5,427 nucleotides of DNA from Alphaproteobacteria bacterium (GTDB taxonomy: Bacteria > Pseudomonadota > Alphaproteobacteria > Rhodobacterales > Rhodobacteraceae). Location of the stretch: NCBI GenBank assembly GCA_030830465.1, contig JAURMY010000308.1:1-5427 (forward strand). Direction: 5' to 3'. The notes below the pieces were generated by a model, which was not told the origin of the DNA, did no database searches, and saw nothing but the letters and a program-made list of their open reading frames with translations. The stretch's first letter is position 1. Each line of letters opens with the position of its first letter. The position numbers and the translations under genes were made by a program. This document shows positions 1-5,427 of the stretch, in pieces.

Positions 1-2
1 AT

Positions 3-410
3 GCCGGTTTGCTGCCGGACACAGCCCTGGGCCGGGCGCGGGTGCGGCGGCTGTCTTATGCCGTTGCGATGGAAATTCATCCGGTCTGTAACCTGTCGGT
101 CGCGAAATACGCCACCGAGAATTCAGGCGGCAATATCACGATGAAAAGCTGGATGCAGGCCTTTATCCCGCGCGGGTTACAGGCGGTCGAGACCATGTTA
201 TCCGAACCCCAGACCGGCGATTTCTGCCACGGCGACCGGTTGGGCATGGCCGATATCTGTCTGGTGCCGCAGATCTACAATGCCCGCCGCTGGGAAGTCG
301 ACCTTTCCGGCATGCCGCAAATCAACCGGATCATGCAAAGGCTGGAGAGCATCAAGGCCGTGGCCGACGCCCACCCGGACCGGCACCAGCCGCCGCAGCC
401 CTCAGCGTAA
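3..410 (+). CDS. maiA: Maleylacetoacetate isomerase (zeta-class glutathione transferase), C-terminal part
   Basis: This is the last 135 codons of a gene that begins left of the window; the frame is already open at base 3 and ends with TAA at 408-410. Family role: glutathione-dependent, cytosolic cis-trans isomerisation of maleylacetoacetate to fumarylacetoacetate in the homogentisate route of tyrosine and phenylalanine breakdown. The visible part is the all-helical C-terminal domain. It shows the family signatures LGRARVR, EIHPVCNLSV, FCHGD, ADICLVPQIYNARRW and a terminal AHPDR. Full proteins are about 210-215 residues, so roughly 75-80 residues are missing, namely the thioredoxin-like domain with the glutathione-binding Ser/Cys motif. 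The glutathione-transferase N-capping box, usually S/T-x-x-D, reads G-M-A-D here. A TTG at base 9 is an internal Leu codon, not a start. The gene converges on pbpC and overlaps it by 9 bases. The closely related maleylpyruvate isomerase of gentisate degradation cannot be excluded, since partner genes are not visible. Confidence 0.88.
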   Translation, partial: AGLLPDTALGRARVRRLSYAVAMEIHPVCNLSVAKYATENSGGNITMKSWMQAFIPRGLQAVETMLSEPQTGDFCHGDRLGMADICLVPQIYNARRWEVDLSGMPQINRIMQRLESIKAVADAHPDRHQPPQPSA

Positions 411-2462
411 CTGAACCCGCGCGGCGCGGCTTTGGCCGCTGGCATCGATCACCGAAAGGTTCACAAAACCGGCCCCGGCCAGCGGCAGTTCGGCCTGCCG
501 TTCGCGGGTGGCAACCAAAACCGGCACCCCGTCCGCGATCCAGGTAAAGGGCGGCTGACCGCCCCGCACTTTCACCACAAGCATGGCCGCCTGCCCGACC
601 ATCAGGCCGATATCCACCAGCGCCCCATCCGGCGGAAAGGCGATTTCCGGCGGATTTTGCGCCGCAAACACCGCGTTCGGTCCGACAAATCGTTTCAGAT
701 GTTGCGGCAGGTCTGCATTGGGCAGGATCAGCGTGGTTGCGGGCGGTGGCGGCAGCGGATCCAGCACCGGTTTCAGGCGGCTGAAGGCGTCAAACAGCAG
801 CGGCGCGGCCAGTTCCGCACCCATCATTCCGGGAACCGAGGCACCATCCGGCCGTCCGACCCAAACCCCGATCACATGCCCGCCGTCAAAGCCCAGTGCC
901 CAGGCATCGCGATAGCCATAGGATGTGCCGGTCTTGTAGGCCAGATTGTTGCGCGGCGACAGGTCAGGCCCCTTAACGCCGGTCAGGATATCACCGATCT
1001 GCCAGGCGCTTTCCGGCGTCATCAAGGGTTTCAACGCAGCGCCATGTCTGGCCGGCAGCTCATAAACCGGCGCGACCGGCACACCCCCATGGGCAATTCC
1101 GCCGTAAAGCGCGACAAGATCAACCAGACGCAGCCCGACCCCCCCCAACCCGACCGCCAGACCCGGGATTTCACCGGCAGGCAGCCGCGCCGTTACCCCG
1201 GCGCGACGCATCCTGACGATCAGGTTCTGCGGCCCGACCTGTTCCAACAGCGAAACCGCCGGAATGTTCAGTGAATATTGCAGCGCCTCCCGCAGGGAAA
1301 TCGTGCCACGAAACTGCTTGTCAAAATTCTGCGGCGCATAGCCGCCAAAGGCCGCCGGGCGATCTTCGATCAGGGTTTCGGGCTGGGCTTTGCCGGTGTC
1401 AAAGGCCAGTCCGTAAATCAGCGGTTTCAGCGTCGATCCGGGCGAGCGCACCGCCCGGGTCATGTCGTTGAAGCCCTGCATTTCCGTATCCAGATAGCCC
1501 GCCGAGCCGACCGAGGCCAATATCTGTCCGCTGTTGTAATCCATCACCACGATCGCCGCCGACAGACCGCCCCCCAGACCTTCGACATGACGCCGGGCGA
1601 GACGCTCCAATATATCCTGCAAGGCCCCGTCGATGGTCAGGCGGTGCCGGTGCCTTGCGGGATTTTCGGAAACCACGCGGTCCGCCAGATGCGGCGCCAA
1701 TGCGGGAAACACTTTGCGACCCTCCGGCAAAGCCTCAGTGTTGGCGGCCAGGGCCTCATCCGCGGGCAGCACCCCGTCCCGTTGCAGCCGGTCCAGAACC
1801 CGGCTTCGCGCCTGCATCGCATTGTCCCAGGCCCGGTCGGGGCGGCGGGTTTCCGGGCTTTGCGGCAGGGCGATCAACAACGCCGATTGCGCCGCCGTCA
1901 ATCGCCGCGGCTCTTTACCGAAATAAGCGAGCGAGGCCGCCCGAACCCCCTCCAGATTGCCGCCATAAGGCGCAAGCGCCAGATAAAGGTTCAGGATCTC
2001 CGCCTTGCTGAGCCGCCGTTCCAGCGCCAGCGCCAGCCGGGCCTGCCGCAGCTTTGGCGCCCAGCGCCCGGTGCCGCCTTCTTCCAACAGGCGCGCGACC
2101 TGCATCGTCAGGGTCGACCCGCCTGAAACGATCCGCCCGTGCCACAGCGCCAGCATCGCGGCGCGGGCCACGGCACGAAGATCAACGCCGGAATGGCTGT
2201 AAAACCGCTTGTCTTCATATGCGATCAACTGCGCTATGAACCGGGGATCGACATCCTCCAGGTTCGCGGACAAACGCCAGCGGCCATCGGCCACCGTATA
2301 GGCGCGTAACAATTGCCCCGTGCGATCCTCGACCGTCGTGGCAGTTTCGACCACCAGTGTTGGCATGACCGTCCGGTCGATCCAGCGGTCAAACGCCATC
2401 CAAACCATCCAGGTCAATGCCAGTGCGGTCAGGCCCGCAAGGATCAGCCGCTTGTGGCGCAT
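402..2462 (-). CDS. pbpC: Penicillin-binding protein 1C (bifunctional peptidoglycan glycosyltransferase/transpeptidase)
   Basis: Class A penicillin-binding protein of 686 residues, anchored in the inner membrane and acting in the periplasm, where it polymerises lipid II into glycan strands and may crosslink stem peptides. A positively charged start (MRHKR) leads into one membrane segment at about residues 6-23. The GT51 glycosyltransferase domain (about 45-225) has EDKRFYSHSG with catalytic Glu83, GGSTLTMQVARLL at 114-126, and ERRLSKAEILNLYLA at 148-162. The transpeptidase domain (about 300-560) has the S-x-x-K box STLK with nucleophile Ser343, SLN at 397-399, and KTGTS at 510-514. After a proline-rich linker (about 569-574) comes a C-terminal beta domain typical of PBP1C (about 600-686). 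Escherichia coli PBP1C is longer (about 770), but shorter forms are usual in alphaproteobacteria. The ATG is preceded by AGGGG with a 6-base spacer and by the TAG of the upstream macroglobulin gene, with which it probably forms an operon. In E. coli the transpeptidase activity of this protein has been hard to show, so crosslinking here is an assumption. Confidence 0.95.
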   Translation of the reverse strand: MRHKRLILAGLTALALTWMVWMAFDRWIDRTVMPTLVVETATTVEDRTGQLLRAYTVADGRWRLSANLEDVDPRFIAQLIAYEDKRFYSHSGVDLRAVARAAMLALWHGRIVSGGSTLTMQVARLLEEGGTGRWAPKLRQARLALALERRLSKAEILNLYLALAPYGGNLEGVRAASLAYFGKEPRRLTAAQSALLIALPQSPETRRPDRAWDNAMQARSRVLDRLQRDGVLPADEALAANTEALPEGRKVFPALAPHLADRVVSENPARHRHRLTIDGALQDILERLARRHVEGLGGGLSAAIVVMDYNSGQILASVGSAGYLDTEMQGFNDMTRAVRSPGSTLKPLIYGLAFDTGKAQPETLIEDRPAAFGGYAPQNFDKQFRGTISLREALQYSLNIPAVSLLEQVGPQNLIVRMRRAGVTARLPAGEIPGLAVGLGGVGLRLVDLVALYGGIAHGGVPVAPVYELPARHGAALKPLMTPESAWQIGDILTGVKGPDLSPRNNLAYKTGTSYGYRDAWALGFDGGHVIGVWVGRPDGASVPGMMGAELAAPLLFDAFSRLKPVLDPLPPPPATTLILPNADLPQHLKRFVGPNAVFAAQNPPEIAFPPDGALVDIGLMVGQAAMLVVKVRGGQPPFTWIADGVPVLVATRERQAELPLAGAGFVNLSVIDASGQSRAARVQLR

Positions 2463-2468
2463 CCCACG

Positions 2469-2473
2469 CCCCT
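2469..2473 (-). promoter_or_regulatory. Ribosome binding site of pbpC, overlapping the upstream stop codon
   Basis: On the minus strand the junction reads TAG-GGG-CGT-GGG-ATG. AGGGG, complementary to the anti-Shine-Dalgarno core, starts inside the TAG stop of the macroglobulin gene and lies 6 bases before the pbpC ATG. This supports the chosen start and suggests that ribosomes ending on the first gene help start the second (translational coupling, inferred). A second short G run right before the ATG is too close to serve as a binding site. Confidence 0.55.
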
Positions 2474-5427
2474 AGTTTCCGGCAATCTCGACCGTGCCGA
2501 CACCGGTGCGGGCGCGATATTGCGGACGGTACATATCCTCAACGCTGGCCGCCGGGTGGTGGAACCGCCCCGGCGAAATCGCCCGCACGATATAGGCCAG
2601 CTGGAAGGCATCCGAACTGGACCAGTCGACAGCCGCCACGAAACGCTCTGCGCGGAACTCGGAATGCTGTGGGGTTGCGTTCAGTTGCAGCCAGTCAAGG
2701 GCGGCCACGTCGCCGGATTGCATCAGGGACGGGTTGTCGATTTCAAAGCCGGCAGGCAGGGGATCGTTCACGATCAGACGCGCCTCGGAATAGCGGTGCG
2801 GGCTGACCTTGATCAGAACCACCATCCGGTCGTTCAGCTTGACTTTGCCGGGCGAAATCGGCCGTCCATCCATCGCGAAATAGAACCGGTCGATGGAATA
2901 GCCGTTGCCGCCCGCCGGTTCCGGCTCTGCCGGTATGCCATAGGTCGACAGGACAGTGGTGGTGGTTTTGCCCGACTGGTTCAAGACCGCAACCGATTGG
3001 TCGCGCCCGGTCTGGGCATCCAGCACCCGCACCACCGGCCCGCCCGCGGGCTGTCCGTTGATCAGGAAGGCATCCGGCGGCGTGTCTTCAATCAGCGCAT
3101 TCGCCGCCATCAGCGACCACATGTTTTCCTGTGTCGAACGGCCCCTGTCCGCAGTGGCATCAGGGGTGATCCGGCGCGCCAAAGCGGCCTGATCCAGAAC
3201 ATCGGTCCGGGCCTCAACCGCCAGTGTCAGAATGGCGGCGCTGTCGCGCAGATTGGTGCCGTAATCAATCCGCCACAACTGGTCCTCGGCCTGGGCAACC
3301 GCCCGGTCCAACCGGATGCCCGCCAGCCGGAACATCCGGTCGGCCCGCGTCTGATCGCCGTAAAACGCCAAAGCCGCCCCAAGTTGCGCCATCGCCAGGG
3401 GTGAGCCGAACTGCTCTGCCTTGGTATCCGCATAATAGCGCAAATCGCCGATATTGGCGGCCCCCTCGCGGGCCAGAACCATCAACGCATAAGCGATATC
3501 CTGACCGGCATTTTCAAAATCGGGCGCATAGTTCACCCGGTTTCTCAGGTTGTCCATCGCCAGCCGAAACGCCTGGGACGGCACGGAATAGCCCTTGCCG
3601 CGGGCCCGGCTGAGGAAATCGCTGACATAAGCGTCCAGCCACAAATCGCCCGACCCGGGCGACCACAGACCAAAGCCGCCGTTCGAGGACTGGTTCGACA
3701 GAACCTCGGCGATGGCCTGATCAATCCGCGTGGCAATGTCCTTGCTTTGCGACAGGCCCATCGCATCGGCGACCTGTTCAAAATAGAGCAGCGGCAGCGC
3801 CTTAGAGGTGATCTGCTCGGTGCAGCCATATGGATAGCGGTCCAAAGCGCTCAGCAGGCCGGGCGCGTCAAACCGGGCAACCGGCCCGACTGCCAGCGTG
3901 GCAAAACCGGTGCCCGGCACCATCCCGGCAAACACCTCGTCATTCAGGGTGAAGGTATCGCCATCCTTCAGATCGACCCGCGTGGTCCGCGCGATTTCTG
4001 GATCATTGGCCCGGATCGGCAGGCCCAGAGTTTTCGTCAGCACCCTGCCATCCGGCGTGGTCAGCGTGATCGTGATGGCGGCGTCGCCACCCGCCGGGGC
4101 CGTGATCGGAACCGCAAAGGACGCCCGCCCCAGCGCCGCCAGCGACACCGATTTTGGCAGCTTCGCGCTGTTCACATAAAGCCCGTCGCTGGCGCTGATC
4201 GAAATGCCGACATCGCCCGCCGGACCCGAGGCATGCGCCAGTTCCAGCAAAATCCGGCTTTCGTCATAGGGCGCCAGAAAACGCGGCAGGCTGGCGGTCA
4301 GAACGATCGGATCGCGCACCAGCACATCCTTGCTGGCCTGACCGACCCCGGTTTTGGACCAGACCACCGCCATCAGGCGCACTGTGCCGTTGAATTCCGG
4401 CATGTCAAATGCCGCCTCGGCCAGACCGTCCTGCCCAACCGTAATCGGACCCGAGAAATAGGCGACCAGTTCCTCACCCGGCGGCGGGCCTTGCAACCTG
4501 TCAGGCAGCGGCCCATCGCCGCCGGATCGGATTTGCCCCACGGCGCCTTGCGTGCCGTCAATCAGCCGGCCGTAAAGATCGCGCAGGTCCATGCCAAGCT
4601 TGCGCTGGCCAAAATAGTGGTTGGCCGGATCGGGCGCCGTGAAACCGGTCAGGTTCAGAACCCCGACATCCACGGCGGCAATGGTGACATAGGCGGTTTC
4701 GCCCGGCGCAACACCACCGACCTTGACCACCGTCGTCATCGTGGCGCGCGGGCTGGCCTCATCGGCGGTCAGGATTTCCGCAGTCAGCCGGTGGCGTCCG
4801 GGATCGACCGCCGCCCAGTTCAGGCCCAGCGCACGGGCCGGATTATGCCCGGCATCGGTATTCATCGGGCGGATCACCGTGGCCGTCACATAGGCCCCTG
4901 CGCCCCATTCATCCGTGACCGGCAGATCAACCGTGTTTTCGCCCATGCTGACCGCAACGGTTTTCATCGCGATCAAGTGGTTGCTGGCCACCGTGATCAG
5001 CGCCGTTCCGGCATAGCGCGGAACCAGACGCAACCGCGCCGTGTCACCGACCTGATAGCGGTCTTTGTCCAGCCCGACCGCCAGCGAATCCGGGGAATCG
5101 CCGCTGTCTGCGGGGGCATACCAGCCCGCATAAAACCGGTAAGACGCCGAAAGATAAGATCCGTCGGTGCTTTCCAGTTTCAGTTCATATTGACCCCAGT
5201 CCACGGCGGCTTCAATCCGCTGCGCACCGTCCTTACCAAGCGCCGTTTCGCCGCTGGACACACGGCTGCGGGTCACGACCGGTTCGTAATCCCAGTTGCC
5301 ATAGCTTTGGTACCATTGGTATCGCGTGTTGATCCGGTTCAGCACCCATTTGACATGTGCCACCCCGGCCTGACGCAGATCGGGACCGACCGCCAAGACA
5401 TCAAACCGCGCCAGATCGCCTTCGGGC
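2472..5427 (-). CDS. Alpha-2-macroglobulin family protein (YfhM-like, thioester-containing), N-terminus beyond window
   Basis: The frame is open from the right edge (first full codon 5426-5424) to TAG at 2474-2472, giving 984 visible C-terminal residues. Residue numbers here count from that edge. Family role: a large periplasmic, often lipid-anchored, protease trap. Cleavage of a bait region exposes a Cys-Gln thioester that links covalently to the attacker. Visible in order: macroglobulin-like beta domains (about 25-270, with QWYQ, LDKDRYQVGDTA and AYVTATVIRP); a bait-like stretch after YFGQRKLGMDLRDLYGR (about 290-320); the central macroglobulin domain (about 320-480, with DMPEFNGTVRLMAVVW); the thioester domain (about 525-785) with YPYGCTEQ and thioester C535-T-E-Q538, then NGGFGLWSPGSGDLWLDAYV; and a C-terminal macroglobulin domain (about 840-984) with SVEDMYRPQYRAR. 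About 449 residues follow the Cys, close to E. coli YfhM (roughly 466), so the C-terminus is complete. YfhM length (about 1,650) implies some 650-850 residues missing, including signal peptide or lipobox. The gene lies directly upstream of pbpC. TTG at 5396-5394 is not the start, because the frame continues past it. Confidence 0.95.
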   Translation of the reverse strand, partial: PEGDLARFDVLAVGPDLRQAGVAHVKWVLNRINTRYQWYQSYGNWDYEPVVTRSRVSSGETALGKDGAQRIEAAVDWGQYELKLESTDGSYLSASYRFYAGWYAPADSGDSPDSLAVGLDKDRYQVGDTARLRLVPRYAGTALITVASNHLIAMKTVAVSMGENTVDLPVTDEWGAGAYVTATVIRPMNTDAGHNPARALGLNWAAVDPGRHRLTAEILTADEASPRATMTTVVKVGGVAPGETAYVTIAAVDVGVLNLTGFTAPDPANHYFGQRKLGMDLRDLYGRLIDGTQGAVGQIRSGGDGPLPDRLQGPPPGEELVAYFSGPITVGQDGLAEAAFDMPEFNGTVRLMAVVWSKTGVGQASKDVLVRDPIVLTASLPRFLAPYDESRILLELAHASGPAGDVGISISASDGLYVNSAKLPKSVSLAALGRASFAVPITAPAGGDAAITITLTTPDGRVLTKTLGLPIRANDPEIARTTRVDLKDGDTFTLNDEVFAGMVPGTGFATLAVGPVARFDAPGLLSALDRYPYGCTEQITSKALPLLYFEQVADAMGLSQSKDIATRIDQAIAEVLSNQSSNGGFGLWSPGSGDLWLDAYVSDFLSRARGKGYSVPSQAFRLAMDNLRNRVNYAPDFENAGQDIAYALMVLAREGAANIGDLRYYADTKAEQFGSPLAMAQLGAALAFYGDQTRADRMFRLAGIRLDRAVAQAEDQLWRIDYGTNLRDSAAILTLAVEARTDVLDQAALARRITPDATADRGRSTQENMWSLMAANALIEDTPPDAFLINGQPAGGPVVRVLDAQTGRDQSVAVLNQSGKTTTTVLSTYGIPAEPEPAGGNGYSIDRFYFAMDGRPISPGKVKLNDRMVVLIKVSPHRYSEARLIVNDPLPAGFEIDNPSLMQSGDVAALDWLQLNATPQHSEFRAERFVAAVDWSSSDAFQLAYIVRAISPGRFHHPAASVEDMYRPQYRARTGVGTVEIAGN
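3813..3824 (-). other. Thioester motif (C-T-E-Q) of the alpha-2-macroglobulin
   Basis: The minus strand reads TGC ACC GAG CAG, coding Cys-Thr-Glu-Gln within YPYGCTEQ. In this family the Cys thiol and Gln side chain form the internal thioester that reacts with nucleophiles on a captured protease. All required residues (C-x-E-Q) are present, so this is the thioester-bearing class usually paired with PBP1C, not the thioester-less paralogue class. The second position, Thr, differs from Leu in E. coli YfhM and Gly in complement C3; that position is variable. Confidence 0.9.

Noticed and set aside
426..439. Perfect 5-base-pair hairpin GCGGC-TTTG-GCCGC close to the maiA-pbpC convergence, considered as a terminator
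   Set aside because: It is short, has no following T run on either strand, and lies inside the pbpC coding region. Such hairpins are expected by chance at this base composition.
1570..1575. Six-base C run (G6 in pbpC) as a second slippage site
   Set aside because: It encodes consecutive Gly codons in a GC-rich gene, and a run of six is not unusual enough to report.
1637..1822. Short minus-strand open frames inside pbpC and the macroglobulin gene (1637-1822, 1915-2145, 3227-3433, 3545-3829, 4373-4561)
   Set aside because: They are out-of-frame shadows of strongly supported genes, are Arg/Ala/Cys-rich, and have no family resemblance or convincing ribosome binding site.
432..3404. Long plus-strand open frames at 432-1274, 1278-2126 and 2313-3404 (280, 282 and 363 codons)
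   Set aside because: All lie codon-for-codon antisense to pbpC and the macroglobulin gene. That antisense frame is interrupted only where the real genes use TTA, CTA or TCA, which are rare in GC-rich genomes. The products are rich in Arg, Gln, Pro and His, with no recognisable domain, and the third crosses the junction between the two real genes.
5394..5396. TTG as the start codon of the macroglobulin gene
   Set aside because: The frame stays open to the window edge, with sense codons consistent with the family, and the known family has several hundred more N-terminal residues including a signal peptide.

Overview
The window looks like an ordinary chromosomal stretch from a GC-rich alphaproteobacterium, most likely Rhodobacterales-like. 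I base this on the base composition (by eye well above 60% G+C), the style of the proteins, and a zeta-class glutathione transferase beside an alpha-2-macroglobulin/PBP1C pair. No marker gene fixes the taxon, so the placement is inference.

Layout: the left end (3-410, plus strand) holds the C-terminal two thirds of a maleylacetoacetate isomerase-type glutathione transferase (maiA). The rest of the window is a minus-strand, two-gene block read from right to left. First comes a very large periplasmic alpha-2-macroglobulin family protein, whose N-terminal part lies beyond the right edge (visible 2472-5427). Nine bases after its stop codon comes pbpC, encoding penicillin-binding protein 1C (402-2462). 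The maiA and pbpC stop codons face each other and the genes overlap by 9 bases. No gene-free stretch exceeds 9 bases. I see no RNA gene, mobile element, CRISPR array or promoter.

How the genes work together: bacterial alpha-2-macroglobulins with a C-x-E-Q thioester are thought to trap foreign proteases that enter the periplasm. They are commonly encoded directly upstream of pbpC, as in Escherichia coli yfhM-pbpC. The usual interpretation is a joint response to envelope breach: one protein captures the attacking protease and the other helps repair peptidoglycan. Here the thioester (C-T-E-Q) and all main PBP1C catalytic motifs are intact, so both proteins look functional. The maiA gene belongs to aromatic amino acid (homogentisate) breakdown and is probably an unrelated neighbour.

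I found no previously undescribed system. The points most worth a second look are small: a run of eight G in the pbpC transpeptidase region, the in-frame adjacency of the two minus-strand genes across one amber codon, the bait-like segment of the macroglobulin, and the overlapping convergent 3' ends.
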